Shown here in pieces: positions 50,518 through 61,690 of a stretch of 64,000 bases of DNA. The stretch lies in NCBI GenBank assembly GCA_963717725.1, contig CAVQWS010000015.1:23452-87451 (forward strand). Reading direction: 5' to 3'. Numbering within the stretch: the stretch's first letter is position 1; each line of letters begins with the position of its first letter. Source of the DNA: AC-32 sp963717725 (GTDB lineage: Bacteria > Actinomycetota > Thermoleophilia > Gaiellales > Gaiellaceae). Made by a program: the position numbers and the translations under genes. Under the pieces are notes generated by a model that did no database searches, was not told the origin of the DNA, and worked only from the letters and a program-made list of their open reading frames with translations.

Positions 50518-51510
50518 GAGTCGGAATGGACGTCTCGGCGCTCGCGCTCACGCGGGCGGGCACCGCGCGGCACATCCGCTCGCTGCTGGCCGCGCTCGAG
50601 CACGAGGACGTGGACGTTCGCCGCTACGCGCTCGGCGGCTCGTCGCGCGCGCTCGTGCCGGTTCGCGACCTCGGCTGGTACCTGGCCGCGCTGCCCGCGC
50701 CGGGCGAGCCGAGACGGCGTGGACGTCCTGCACTGCCCGACCCAGCGCGCGCCCATGCGCTCACGCGTCCCGCTGGTCGTCACCTTCCACGACCTCGCCG
50801 TGCTGCGGCACCCGGAGACCTTCAACCGCTGGAGCCGGACGTACTCGCGGCTCACGCTCCCGCGCGTGGCGCGCGCCGCGCGGCGGCTGATCGCCGTCTC
50901 GGAGTTCACCAAGCGCGAGCTGCTCGAGCTGCTCGACGTGCCCGAGGAGAAGGTGCGCGTGATCCCGAATGCGGTCGGCCCCCAGTTCTCCGCCGAGGGC
51001 GAGTCCGCGCCGGGCGACTACGTGCTCGCGGTCTCGACGCTCGAGCCGCGCAAGAACCTGCCACGGCTGGTCGAGGCCCACCGCCGCGCGGGCCTGAACG
51101 GCCTGCCGCTGCTCGTCGCCGGCGCACCCGGCTGGGGCGGCGTGCGGGTCGACGGCGACGGCGTCCGCTGGCTCGGCGAGGTCGGCGACGACGAGCTGGC
51201 CCGGCTCTACCGCGGCGCGCGGGCCGTCGCCTACGTCTCGCTCTACGAGGGCTTCGGCCTGCCCGTGCTGGAGGCGATGGCCTGCGGCGCGCCGGTCGTC
51301 GCCGCCCGCACCGGAGCGCTGGAGGAGGTCGCCGGCGGCGCGGCCGTGCTCGTCGACCCGCTCGACCCGGATGCGATCGCAGCCGGCCTCACCGAGGCGA
51401 TCGACCGGCGCGAGGAGCTGCGGCCACTCGGCCTCGAGCGTGCGCGTGCCTTCGACTGGCACGAGGTGGCGCGCGAGACGGTCGCCGTGTACCGCGAAGC
51501 CGCGGCATGA
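50505..51510 (+). CDS. GT4 family glycosyltransferase (one apparent frameshift)
   Basis: About 334 residues from GTG 50505. The N-terminal frame (VGMDVSALALTRAGTARHIR) is interrupted near 50715 and resumes with DVLHCPTQRAPM. Donor-site and hinge motifs are complete: YVLAVSTLEPRKNLPRLVEA and YVSLYEGFGLPVLEAMACGA. The last codon overlaps the next glycosyltransferase start (ATGA). High similarity of hinge motifs to the neighbouring GT4 suggests duplication. Confidence 0.87.
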
Positions 51511-52560
51511 GCGCCCCGCTCGTCGCGATCGACGCCGACGTGCTCGGACGGCAGCGAACAGGCGACGAGACCTACGTGCGCTCCCTGCTCCGCGAGCTCG
51601 CCGCGGCCTCGCCGAGCGACCTGCGGCTGGCGGCGTTCACCCGCCGCCCCGACCTCGTCCCCGCCGGGATCGAGCCGGTCGAGCTGCCCGCGCGCAGCCA
51701 GGTCGCGCGCATGGCGGTCTCCGTCCCACGTCTGCTCCGCCGCCTCCGCCCCGCGCTGGCGCACTTCGTGCACGCGCTCCCGCTCTGGTGCCCCTGCCCG
51801 GCCGTGGTCACGATCCAGGACCTCTCCTTCGAGCGCGACCCGTCGGTGATGGGCACCCGCGACCGGCTGATCTTCCGCGCGGCCGTTCCCCGCGCCGCCC
51901 GTCGCGCCGCCCGGGTGCTCGCGATCTCGGAGCTGACCAAGCGCGACCTCGTCGAGCTCTACGGGATCCCCGAGCAGAAGATCACCGTCACGCCGCTCGC
52001 CGCCGACCCGGCCTTCAGGCCCGACGGCCCGTCGCCCGACGGCGAGCCGTACGCGCTCTTCGTCGGCGCGCTCCAGCCGCGCAAGGAGGCGACGACCGCG
52101 ATCGAGGCGCTGGCGCTGATCGGCGAGGGCGCGCCCAGGCTCGTGCTCGTCGGCCCCGACAAGGGCGGCCGCGCCGAGGCCGAGGAGACGGCGGCCCGGC
52201 TCGGCGTCCCGGTCGAGCTGCGCGGCCACGTCCCGCAGGACGAGCTCGCCGCGCTCTACCGCGGCGCGGCCTGCCTCGTCTTCCCCAGCCGCTACGAGGG
52301 CTTCGGCCTGCCGCTGCTCGAGGCGATGGCCTCCGGCACGCCCGTCGTCGCCACCACCGCCGGCGCGCTGCCCGAGGTCGCCGGCGAGGCGGCGATCCTG
52401 GTCGAGCCCGGCAACCCGGTCGCGCTCGCCGGCGGGATCGAGCGCGCCATCGCCGATCACGAGCGCCTGCGCGCGGCCGGCCTTGCCCGCGCCGGCCGCC
52501 TACTCGTGGGCCGAGACCGCCCGCCGGACGCTCGAGGTCTACCGGGAGCTGCTCGCGTGA
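51507..52560 (+). CDS. GT4 family glycosyltransferase (one apparent frameshift)
   Basis: About 350 residues from ATG 51507. It starts APLVAIDADVLGRQRTGDET, has the hinge YALFVGALQPRKEATTAIEA and donor motif PSRYEGFGLPLLEAMASGTP. A shift near 52498 is required to reach the family-typical end SWAETARRTLEVYRELLA. It is the third tandem GT4 and overlaps the GT2 gene by 4 bp. Confidence 0.87.
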
Positions 52561-53311
52561 AGACCGCCGCGGTCGTGATCTGGACGCCGGGCGACCCCGA
52601 CCCCGGCCCGTGCCTCGACTCGCTCGCGCCGCAGGTGGACGAGCTGGTGCTGACGGTCAACCCCGGCGGCTCGCCGTCGACGCCGCGAGGCGCAAGGTGA
52701 TCGCCAACGAGCGCACGCTCGGCTTCGGCGCGAACATCAACCGCGGCGTGGCGGCCACGAGCGCGCCCTACGTGATCGCCTCGAACTCCGACATCGAGGT
52801 CACGCCCGGAGCGATCGCCGAGCTGGCCGGCTTCGCCGACGCCCACCCGCGCTGCGGGATCGCCGCGCCGCAGCTCCGGTACCCGGACGGACGCTGGCAG
52901 CCGTCGCGCCGCAGCTTCCCGACGATCCGCGGCACGCTCGTCCGCCGCACGCCGCTCCGCCGGTGGCTCCACCCCGAGCAGCGGCAGCGCAGCCACTACC
53001 TGCTCGACGAGCAGCCCGACGAGCCGGCGCTCTCCGACTGGTTCCTGGGCGCGTTCCTGCTCCTGCGCCGCGAGATGCTCGAGGAGCTCGGCGGCCTCGA
53101 CGAGGGCTACCACCTCTACGGCGAGGACATCGACCTCGCCTACCGCGCGCGCCAGGCCGGCTGGGAGCGCTGGTACGTGCCCGGCGCGGTCGTCGTCCAC
53201 CACCACCAGGCCGTGACCGACCGCCGCTTCTTCACGCGCCGCACGCTCTGGCACTGGCGCAGCATCGCCCGCTTCGTGCGCAAGCACCCCGAGAGCCTGC
53301 GCGCCCTCTAG
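52557..53311 (+). CDS. GT2 family glycosyltransferase, rhamnosyltransferase-like (one apparent frameshift)
   Basis: About 250 residues from GTG 52557. The shift is near 52680, between DELVLTVNPGGSPS and VIANERTLGFGANINRGV. Motifs are ASNSDIEVTPGAI (nucleotide/metal site), SDWFLGAFLLLRREMLEELG and YGEDIDLAYRARQAGW, typical of GT2 rhamnosyl/galactofuranosyl-type enzymes. The end is basic and aromatic (RRTLWHWRSIARFVRKHP). Confidence 0.87.
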
Positions 53312-53347
53312 GCTCTCGCTTCTCAAGTGGACGGCCGAGATGCCGAC

Positions 53348-55374
53348 ATGGAGGTGAACGTCGTCGGGTTCTTCCGCGCCGAGTTCGGCCAGGGAGAGGC
53401 GGCGCGCCGCGTCGTGGCTCGCGCTGGAAGCGGACGGTGCCCTTCTCTACGGTCAGCTACGACCGGGTACCGCACCGGCAGTACCACCCGTTCGAGGCCG
53501 GGCCGGCAAGGCCCAGTACCCCTCCAACGTCATCTGCCTGAACGCCGAGCACCTGCTGCAGTTCGTCCAGGACGGAGGCGCGAACTGCTGCGGGGCCGCT
53601 ACTCCGCGGCCGGGCTCTGGTTCTGGGAGGGAAGCCGGATGCCCCGGGAGCTCCGGCCGGCTATCGACCTGCTCGACGAGATGTGGGTGGCGAGCGACTT
53701 CGTCGCGCCAGACGATTCAGGCGGAGACGGACAAGCCGGTGCTCACGTTCCCGTTGCCGGTCGTCGTGCCGGCACCGGCGACGCTCACGCGCAGCCGACC
53801 TGGGCTTCCCGGAGAACGCTTCGTCTTTCTCTTCGTGTTCGACTTCTTCAGCACGATCGAGCGCAAGAACCCGCTCGGCCTGATCGAGGCCTTCACGCGC
53901 GCGTTCCCGGAGCCCGGCGACCGCTGCTCTACGTGAAGAGCATCAACGGCGACCGCGCGCGCCGACCTGCGCGGGTCCAGACGGCGATCGACGGCCGGCC
54001 CGACATCGTGCTCTCGGACGGCTACGTCAGCGGCGAGCACCTGACCTCGCTGACCGCGCCTGCGACTGCTACGTCTCGCTCCACCGCAGCGAGGGCTTCG
54101 GCCTGACGATCGCCGAGGCGATGGCGCTCGGCAAGCCGGCGATCGCCACCGGCTACTCGGGCAACCTCGCCTTCATGGACGCGGACTCGAGCTACCTCGT
54201 CCCGTACGCGCTCACCGAACTCGAGCAGGAGGTCGGGCCCTACCCCGCCGGGACCGTCTGGGCGGAGCCCGACCTCGACGTTGCCGCAGCTGATGCGGGA
54301 GGTCGCCGAGGATCCGGAGCGGGCCCGGGAGCGCGGCGAGCTGGGCCGGGCCGCGGTCGCCGAGCGAGCAGTCGGTCGAGCGGGCGGCGGCGTTCGTGGC
54401 CGCCCGCCTGCCCGAGCTCGAGCGCGTCGCCCACGAGCGGGCGACGCGCGAGACGGCGGGGACGCGCGTGCGCCGGCTATCTCGCCGACGGGCCCGAGCC
54501 TGTCCGCTGGGACGCGCCGTCGCGTTCGGGGCCGCTTCGGCCGGATCTACCGGCGCCGCTGCTGCTGCGGCTGTTGCGCCCGTACCTCGTCCGCCAGCGC
54601 GAGCTCGAGACGCTCCTGTCGGTCGGAATCGAAGAGCTCGAACGCTCGCGCGACCGGCTCGAGGACCTGCGATGTCGCGCGCTACACGCAGAACGGGCGA
54701 GACCGAGCGCGGCTCGGCGGACTGGAGGCGGAGCTCTACCCGGAGCCCTACACGCGCCGAGGCCAGCCGGACGGCCCAGGACAGCGCCTACGCGAGCTTC
54801 GAGGATGTCTTCCGCGGCCCGGAGGAACGGGTTCGGGGGCTGCTCGAGCCCTACGTCGACGCTGCTCCGCGACCACGCACCGGTGCTCGACGTCGGCTGC
54901 GGGCGCGGCGAGCTGCTCTCGCTATTGCGGGAGGCCGGGGTCGAGGCGCGCGGGGTCGACACGGACGAGGGCATGGTCGACCGCGCCAGCGGCTCGGCCT
55001 GGACGTCGAGCACGACGACGGGGTCGCCTATCTCGACCGGCTGGAGGCAGCGAGCCTCGGCGGCGTGACCGCGATCCACGTGGTCGAGCACCTGCCCTAC
55101 GAACAGCTCGAGCGCCTGTTCCTTGCCGCGCGTACGGCGCTCCGCCCGGGCGGGGTGTTCGTCGCCGAGACGATCAATCCGCACTCCCTCTCGGCGTTCA
55201 AGACCTTCTGGGTCGACCCGACCCACCGCGCCCCGATCTTTCCGGAGGTCGCGCACGCCCTCGCGCTGATCCACGGCTTCGAGCGCGCCCGGATCCGCTA
55301 CCCGCGGGGCAGCGGCGACGGCGAGCGTGACCGCGATAGAGCAGACCGAGTACGCCCTCGTGGCCACCGCCTGA
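53348..55374 (+). pseudogene. GT4 glycosyltransferase-SAM methyltransferase fusion, heavily frameshifted
   Basis: A probable single protein of about 675 residues in pieces spread over all three + frames. The N-terminal half is GT4-like (MEVNVVGFFRAEFGQGEAAR, AAGLWFWEGSRMP, FVFLFVFDFFSTIERKNP, LLYVKSING, then SEGFGLTIAEAMALGKPAIA). A helical linker with LLLRLLRPYLVRQRELETL leads to a class I methyltransferase (APVLDVGCGRGELLSLLREA, VTAIHVVEHLPYEQLE, FVAETINPHSLSAFKTFWVD) ending in EQTEYALVATA. At least 11 frame changes are needed. The conservation of every segment argues for indel errors over a true pseudogene. Presumed role: adding and methylating a terminal sugar. Confidence 0.7.
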
Positions 55375-55380
55375 GGGCAG

Positions 55381-57560
55381 TCAGCCTGCCGGCAGGTACG
55401 CCGGGTTCAGGAACCGGATGCCGAGCGTCCGGGTGTCGCCGGTGTGGATCGTCTCGGCCGGGACAGCCGTCGGCGTGATAGAGAAGCCGATCCGGCAGGT
55501 CGGCTTCCCGTCCGGAACCGGCACGACGAAGCCGACGGGAACGGAGGGCCGGGCCGCGTTCGCGCGAGCCGGCGCGAGTCGGTCGGCGACGATCGTGGCG
55601 GGGCGTGGTTGATCCCGCGGTCGCCCAGGAGGCTGAGCGGTCACCCGCCCGCCACGGCAGTGGTAGATGGTGAAGCTTGCGTTTCCGGCCGACCAAGCGT
55701 CGCGGTAGATGCCGGCAGTCCCGTACGCGATCTGAAGCGGTCCGTCGACTCGGTACAGCACCATGCCTGCACCGCTGTCGCGCGCCACGCGCGTCCCCAC
55801 GGGGATCGTCTCGAACTGGTCGGTCAGCAGGTACCGGACCGGAACGGGCTCGCCGTTCGCGTGGCGGAGGGAAGGTCGGGGGTCGAAGGTCAGCGTCTCC
55901 TGCGGCAACCCGTCGGGCGGGCCGTGGATGTTGTAGACCGGACCCACGCTGCGGTTGAAGAACTCGTTGTCCCAGAGACTGACGAAGTTCACGTCCGGCG
56001 AGCCTGTCCAGAGCGCGGAGACGGTGGGCTTCCGACCGACGGCCTGGTCGATCCAGTCGAGCGATGCCTGGATCCCGCCGTAGCGTGCGCCCACCGACGC
56101 CTGGTGCGTCAGACCCTCGACGGGGGAGTTCATCACCGCCAGGTACAACAGGACGCCGGCCGGCGCCAGTAGCGCGAGCCGCGGCGGCAGTAGCAGGAAC
56201 ACCAGGCCCAGCACGATCGCGAACAGGATCACGGCTCGCGTGATGTGCGAGGGACCGACCCAGCCGTGCTGCTCGACCCGCAACAGCGGGAGCAAGCCGA
56301 ACGCGTTCGAGTACGCCTTCGGCGAAAGGAACGAGTCGTACGACGGGTAGCCGACGAGCGCCACCGCGGCGACCGTCGCCACGACGGTGGTCACGCGCCG
56401 CCTCGGGAGGGTCCTGCCGCCCACGCAACCAGGGCGATCAGGTAGAGCGGCTCGAGGTAGAACAGGTTCCGCTCCTGGATCTGCTGCCCGAACGCCGTCG
56501 AGGCGAAGGCGCCGACCTCGAGCAAGAGCCACACCGAGGCTGACAAACCGACGATCGCGAAGATCCGCACGTCGCGTGTCGGCGGGCTGCGCCGCAGGCC
56601 GGCGGCGAGCAGGACGAAGAACGCGGCGAGCGGGATCACCCCGGTGGCGAAGTCAAGCTCGGCGAGGTGGTAGAGCGCCCAGCGGAGCGTCTCCCGGACC
56701 GAGTAGTCCGATTGCGTGAGCACCGAGTAGCCGCCCAGTAGCGCGCTCGAGACGGTCTTGTGCTTGCTGCCGACCTCGAGGATCAGGTAGCCCGCGACCC
56801 CAACGGCGAGCGTCGCCCAGGTGACCGCGAAGGACACCAGCCGCCGAAGGAGCGCCGGAAAGTACCGACGCTCGGAGGATGCGTCGAGCAGGACGAAGAG
56901 GGCGAGCGCGGTGACCAGCGCCGGCGCCAGCACGGCGCCCTGGTTCCGCGTCAGGTACGCGAGAAAGGTGAGGCCGACGGCCGCCAGCTGTCGCACCAGG
57001 GTCGGTCGCTCGAGCGTCCTGACGACCGCCAGCACCCAGAAGAGGAACATCGGAAAGAAGGCGTTCTCGGTCATGATCGTGCCGGTGTAGACGAGGCTGG
57101 GTAGCGCGAGCGCCAGCGCGGCCGCCCCGAGTGCGAGCGGGGTCGGAACCAGACGCCGGGCAATCAGGTAGACCGGTACCGCGGCGAGCGACATCACCAG
57201 CGAGTTGACGACCTTCGCCGCGCCGTAGGCGGTCGGAACCTTCGCGAAGAGCGCCCATGCCGGCGAGATCAGGAGTGGATAGACGACCCCGAACCCGCCC
57301 GTACCGGGGCTCTCGCGGAGGGCGAAGTGCCCGGTCGCGGCGAAGCTCTTGGCAAATTCGGAGTAGAGCAGCTCGTCCTGGAAGATCCACGGTGAGGGAT
57401 CCCGCAACGCGAGCCCGGTTCGCACCGCGAACGAGACTCCGACCAGCAGCACGAGCCAGGCCCAGGCCGGAATCGCGTCCACGAGCTCTAGACCCCGCTC
57501 CCGCGACGCCGGTGCGCTCCGCGCGCCCTCCAGCGCCGTCGTGTCTGCCGGTTCCGGCAC
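55381..57560 (-). CDS. Large membrane glycosyltransferase (GT39/PMT-like; one apparent frameshift)
   Basis: About 726 residues from position 57560. The N-terminal half has some ten membrane helices with the acidic first-loop motif (FQDELLYSEFAKSF) and an Arg/Asn-rich loop (LAYLTRNQG) typical of polyprenol-phosphate-sugar-dependent GT-C enzymes. The frame shifts near 56412-56420 (ALVAWAAG to TLPRRRVTTVV). The C-terminal third, after two to three more helices, is a soluble domain outside the membrane. It faces away from the fusion gene, which ends 7 bp away, convergent, and is divergent from the next GT4. Confidence 0.83.
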
Positions 57561-57591
57561 CTTGCGATTCTACGGTAGGGTCTCGCGCTCG

Positions 57592-58659
57592 ATGGTCGGG
57601 ATCAGCCTGCTGACGCTGGTTCCGCGGCTCTCCGGCGGGTCCGAGACCTACGCGCGCGAGCTCGTCCGCGCACTGGCGCGAGTCGGCCGGCTCGAGTACC
57701 GCGTCTTCGCGCCGACGGTCGCCCCGGACGCCGTCGACGGTCTGCCCGGGACGACGGTGACGTCGTATCGCGCCTCCCGCTCGACCGCCGGGCGGCTGAC
57801 GGCAATGGCCCTCGCCACGGCCCTGCCCGGCCGCCTCCGCCGAGAGCTCGGGACCGACAGGCTCGACGCGCTGCACTTCCCGCTCACGCTCGCGATCCCG
57901 CGCCGTAGCCGTGTGCCGGCGGCCACCTCGATTCTCGACCTCCAGCACGAGCTCTTTCCGGAGTTCTTCTCGCGCGGCGAGCGCGCCTACCGACGGGTCG
58001 CCTACCGGGCGGCGGCGCGCGAGGCCCGGCTCGTGATCGCGATCAGCGAGCACGTGAAGGAGACGATCGTCGAGCGGCTGAGGGTGGCGCCGGAGCGGGT
58101 GCGCGCCATCCACCTCGGAATCGACCTCGAGCGGCTGTCGCCCGGCGACGAAGCGCGTGAGCCGTTCCTGCTCTACCCGGCGAACGGCTGGCCGCACAAG
58201 AACCATTGGCGGCTGCTTGAGGCTTTCGCGCTGCTCCGCCGGGAACGGCCGGAGCTGCGGCTCGTGCTGACCGGGTCCGGCCTCGACAAGCTCCCGTCGA
58301 CCAAAGGGGTCGAGGTGCGCGGTCACGTCCCGCGCGACGAGCTCGTCTGCCTCTATCGCACCGCGGCCACGCTCGTCTTCCCGAGCCTCTACGAGGGCTT
58401 CGGCCTGCCGCCGCTCGAGGCGATGGCATGCGGCTGCCCGGTCGCGGCGTCGGACGCGGGAGCCCTGCCCGAGGTGCTCGGCGACGCGGCCCGCATGTTC
58501 GATCCGAACGACCCGGACGCGATCGCGGCCTGCGTGGCGGCGGTGCTCGACGACCCGGACCCGCTCGTGAAGCGCGGGCTCGAGCGGTCGGGTTCATTTA
58601 CGTGGGACGCGTGCGCCCGTCGCCACGACGAGGTCTACGCAGAGCTCAGCGCCGCCTGA
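57592..58659 (+). CDS. GT4 family glycosyltransferase
   Basis: 355 residues from ATG 57592 (MVGISLLTLVPRLSGGSETY). The GT-B hinge FLLYPANGWPHKNHWRLLEA and donor motif FPSLYEGFGLPPLEAMACGC are intact, and no frameshift is needed. It resembles mannosyltransferases of O-antigen/exopolysaccharide loci. The end overlaps the convergent methyltransferase by 14 bp. Confidence 0.9.
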   Translation: MVGISLLTLVPRLSGGSETYARELVRALARVGRLEYRVFAPTVAPDAVDGLPGTTVTSYRASRSTAGRLTAMALATALPGRLRRELGTDRLDALHFPLTLAIPRRSRVPAATSILDLQHELFPEFFSRGERAYRRVAYRAAAREARLVIAISEHVKETIVERLRVAPERVRAIHLGIDLERLSPGDEAREPFLLYPANGWPHKNHWRLLEAFALLRRERPELRLVLTGSGLDKLPSTKGVEVRGHVPRDELVCLYRTAATLVFPSLYEGFGLPPLEAMACGCPVAASDAGALPEVLGDAARMFDPNDPDAIAACVAAVLDDPDPLVKRGLERSGSFTWDACARRHDEVYAELSAA

Positions 58660-59452
58660 TCCAGAAGGCGCCCGGCACCGAGTCGTCGCGCCAGGCCGGC
58701 ACGAGCTCGCGCAGGCTCTCGGCCCGCTCGCGCGAGAGCGCGTACAGCGCGCACGCGACCTCGTACTGCTCGTTCAGGCTCAGGAAGGCCTGAAGCAGGT
58801 ACTGCTCGGCCCAGTAGAGGCCGAAGTTCTCGGCCCAGGTGCGCGGGTACTCCCAGGGCAGGAAGACGTCGTGGAAGTGGACGAGGACACCGCTGCCGAG
58901 CCGCGGCAGCACGTCGAGCACGATGTGGTTGACGTCGCCGCCGGTCTTGACCGTATGCGTCGTGTCGACGACGAGCAGGTCCCCTTCGCCGAGCTCCCCG
59001 AAGCGCTCGGGCGGCAGCGCCTCGGCCGGTGTGCGCGACAGCTCCGTCAGCCCGGGCAAGCCTGCCTGGGCCACCTTCGGATACGGATCGTAGGCGCGGT
59101 AGTCGACGGCGGATCCCTCCCGCTCGTTGGCGACGGCGGCCGCGGCGGCCGCGAGGGTGCTGTGTCCCGAGCCGAGCTCGACGATCCGCCCCGGCTTGAG
59201 GCCGCGCACGATCGCGTACAGGACGGCCGCGTCCACGAGCGGGTAGGACGGGTTGCCGCTCGCGTACACGTGCGCATCGTCGTCGACCCGCGGCGGGTCG
59301 AACTCGGCGAGCGGTTCGCGCAGGCGCTCGAGGAATGCGAGCTGCGCGTCGAGGTCGAGCCGGATCCCCGCCAGCTCGCTGCGCCGCTCCCAGGTCGAGT
59401 CCGGCAGCGCCACGAGGTCGGGGATCGGGCTGTAGAAGCTCTTCACGACCAC
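58646..59452 (-). CDS. Class I SAM-dependent methyltransferase
   Basis: About 268 residues from GTG 59452; the frame remains open further upstream (GLRALLARLGLQ), so the true start may be earlier. SAM-binding motif I is RIVELGSGHSTLAAAA, with acidic loop AYDPYP and a later DLLVVDTTHTVKTGGD and VHFHDVFLPWEYP. This fits the Methyltransf_24 type common in glycan loci. It lies next to the GDP-mannose dehydratase gene on the same strand. Confidence 0.82.
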   Translation of the reverse strand: MVVKSFYSPIPDLVALPDSTWERRSELAGIRLDLDAQLAFLERLREPLAEFDPPRVDDDAHVYASGNPSYPLVDAAVLYAIVRGLKPGRIVELGSGHSTLAAAAAAVANEREGSAVDYRAYDPYPKVAQAGLPGLTELSRTPAEALPPERFGELGEGDLLVVDTTHTVKTGGDVNHIVLDVLPRLGSGVLVHFHDVFLPWEYPRTWAENFGLYWAEQYLLQAFLSLNEQYEVACALYALSRERAESLRELVPAWRDDSVPGAFWIRRR

Positions 59453-59541
59453 CTGCAGGCCCAGACGCGCGAGCAGCGCCCGCAGCCCGCGGTAGGCCCC
59501 GATCGCGAGCCGGCTCTCGTGCAGTCGGCGGGTGCGGAGCG

Positions 59542-60567
59542 CTACGGCTGCGCGCCCCGCTCCGCCTCGGCAGGCACATCTGCCGCGAGCCGCTGCAGGT
59601 CTGCGTCGACGAGCAGCCGCACGAGCTCCTCGAAGCTCACGGTCGGCTCCCAGCCGAGCCGCTCCCGGGCCTTCGCCGGGTCGCCGACGAGGTCGTGCAG
59701 CTCGGCCTTCCCGCGCTCGAGCGAGCTGTCGAGGTGCACGTATTCCTCGGCGTCGAGGCCGAGGTGCTCGAACGCGGTCGTCACCAGCTCACGAACGCTG
59801 TGGGCCTCGCCGGTCGCGATCACGTAGTCGCTCGGCTCGTCCTGCTGGAGCATCAGCCACATCGCGCGCACGTAGTCGCCGGCGAAGCCCCAGTCGCGCC
59901 GCGCGTCGAGGTTGCCCAGCCAGAGCTCGCCCTGGAGGCCGAGCTTGATCCCGGCGGCGGCATTCGCGACCTTGCGCGTGACGAAGTCGAGCGGCCGCCG
60001 CGGCGACTCGTGGTTGTAGAGGATCCCGGACGAGGCGTGCAGGCCGTAGCGGCGCCGATAGCTGCCGGTGATGAAGTGCCCGTACGACTTGGCCACGCCG
60101 TACGGCGTCAACGGCGAGAGCGGCGTGCGCTCGGTCTGCGGCACCTCGAGCGGCTCGCCGAAGATCTCGCTCGAGGAAGCCTGATAGAAGCGGATCCCCT
60201 CGTCGACTGCGCGGATGGACTCGAGCATCGTCGTCACGCCGACGGCGGCGAACTCGGCCGTCAGGACCGGCTGCTTCCACGACATCGGGACGAACGAGAC
60301 CGACGCGAGGTTGTAGACCTCGTCCGGGCGGCAGCTCTTCAGGGCGCTCACGAGCGAGAGCTCGTCGAGCACGTCTGCCTGGATCAGCTCGATCCGCTCG
60401 CGGAGCGGCTCGAGGTTCTCGTAACGCGCCGAGGGAGCGCGCCGGACGACCCCGAAGACCTCGTAGTCGTGCTCGAGCAGCAGCTCGGCAAGGTACGAGC
60501 CGTCTTGGCCACCGATGCCCGTGATCATGGCTCTTCGGCGCGGCACGGCCGCAGTATCGCAAGCCAT
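59542..60567 (-). CDS. gmd: GDP-mannose 4,6-dehydratase
   Basis: About 341 residues. The NADP-binding loop is MITGIGGQDGSYLAELLLEH, with catalytic ASSSEIFG and the Tyr-Lys pair in TPYGVAKSYGHFI; SPRRPLDFVTRKVA and NLDARRDWGFAGDYVRAMWL are hallmark GMD segments. It makes GDP-4-keto-6-deoxymannose, precursor of GDP-rhamnose, fucose or perosamine. An alternative start at ATG 60528 leaves a more generous 52-bp divergent spacer and is also plausible. It is divergent from the aminotransferase gene. Confidence 0.93.
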   Translation of the reverse strand: MACDTAAVPRRRAMITGIGGQDGSYLAELLLEHDYEVFGVVRRAPSARYENLEPLRERIELIQADVLDELSLVSALKSCRPDEVYNLASVSFVPMSWKQPVLTAEFAAVGVTTMLESIRAVDEGIRFYQASSSEIFGEPLEVPQTERTPLSPLTPYGVAKSYGHFITGSYRRRYGLHASSGILYNHESPRRPLDFVTRKVANAAAGIKLGLQGELWLGNLDARRDWGFAGDYVRAMWLMLQQDEPSDYVIATGEAHSVRELVTTAFEHLGLDAEEYVHLDSSLERGKAELHDLVGDPAKARERLGWEPTVSFEELVRLLVDADLQRLAADVPAEAERGAQP

Positions 60568-60580
60568 AGACTCACCGCCC

Positions 60581-61690
60581 GTGGCGGCGACGCCGGCGAT
60601 CCCGTTCAACGACCTGAGCCGCGGCGTCGCGGAGCTGCGCGACGAGCTCGACGCCGCCCTCGCTCGCGTCCTCGACAGCGGCTGGTTCGTGCTCGGAGGC
60701 GAGGGCGAGGCGTTCGAGCGCGAGCTCGCCGAAGCGGCCGGGGCGGCTCACGCGGTGGGCGTCGCCTCCGGGACCGACGCGATCGAGCTCGCTTTGCGGG
60801 CGCTCGACGTTGGTGCCGGCGACGAGGTCGTGACGCAGGCGAACACGTGCGTGCCCACGGTTGCCGCGATCGAGCGCGCTGGCGCGACGCCGGTGCTCTG
60901 CGATGTCGAGCCGGAGGCCGGGACGATGGATCACGAGTCGCTGCGGGGCGCGCTCTCCGAGCGGACGCGGGCGGTCGTGCCGGTTCACCTCTACGGCCAG
61001 TGCGCGGACGTGGACGTAATCGTCGAGCTCTGCGCCGAGCGCGGGATCGCGGTCGTGGAGGACTGCGCCCAGGCCGTCAGCGCGACGCTTCGCGGGCGGC
61101 CTGCGGGGACGTTCGGGGCGCTCGGCTGCCTCAGCTTCTACCCGACGAAGAACCTCGCCGCGCTGGGCGACGGCGGCGCGGTGATCACCAACGATCCCGA
61201 GCTCGGCGAGCGGCTGCGCCTCGTGCGCCAATACGGCCAGACCGACCGCTACCGCCACGTGACCGAGGGTGTCAACAGCCGGCTCGACGAGCTCCAGGCC
61301 GCCGTTCTTCGCACGCGCCTGCGGCAGCTCGAGAACTGGATCAGGCGCCGCGAGCAGATCGCCGCTCGCTACACCGAGGCGCTCGACGGAGGATCGGTGC
61401 GACCGCTGGCGCAGCTGCCCGAGCGCCGCCATGTCTTCCACCTGTACGTCGTTGACGCGCCCGCCCGCGAATCGCTCCAGACCCACCTGGCCGAGCACGG
61501 CATCGGGACGCTCGTCCACTATCCGACGCCCGTACACGGACAGCCGCCCTACCGCCGGCTCGGCGACGGACCGGTGCCGCTGACCGTCTCCGAGCGCCTC
61601 TGCGCACACATCCTCAGCCTGCCGATGTACCCGGAGCTGCGCGACGACGAGGTCGAGCGTGTCGTCGAGGCGTTGCGGGCGTTCGCGTGA
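60581..61690 (+). CDS. DegT/DnrJ/EryC1 sugar aminotransferase
   Basis: 369 residues from GTG 60581. PLP-dependent: IPFNDLSRG start, VASGTDAIELALRALDVGAG, VEDCAQAVSATLRGR, and the Schiff-base Lys in SFYPTKNLAALGDGG. FdtB/DesV-like features suggest a 3-keto sugar, but the adjacent GDP-mannose dehydratase would also suit a 4-amino (perosamine-type) product. No ketoisomerase is visible. The stop overlaps the FkbM gene (GTGA). Confidence 0.92.
   Translation: MAATPAIPFNDLSRGVAELRDELDAALARVLDSGWFVLGGEGEAFERELAEAAGAAHAVGVASGTDAIELALRALDVGAGDEVVTQANTCVPTVAAIERAGATPVLCDVEPEAGTMDHESLRGALSERTRAVVPVHLYGQCADVDVIVELCAERGIAVVEDCAQAVSATLRGRPAGTFGALGCLSFYPTKNLAALGDGGAVITNDPELGERLRLVRQYGQTDRYRHVTEGVNSRLDELQAAVLRTRLRQLENWIRRREQIAARYTEALDGGSVRPLAQLPERRHVFHLYVVDAPARESLQTHLAEHGIGTLVHYPTPVHGQPPYRRLGDGPVPLTVSERLCAHILSLPMYPELRDDEVERVVEALRAFA

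Noticed and set aside
59461..59541. Possible extra N-terminal 30 residues of the methyltransferase at 58646-59452
   Set aside because: The frame is open upstream, but no ATG, GTG or TTG start is visible before gmd, so the start was left at 59452 with a note.
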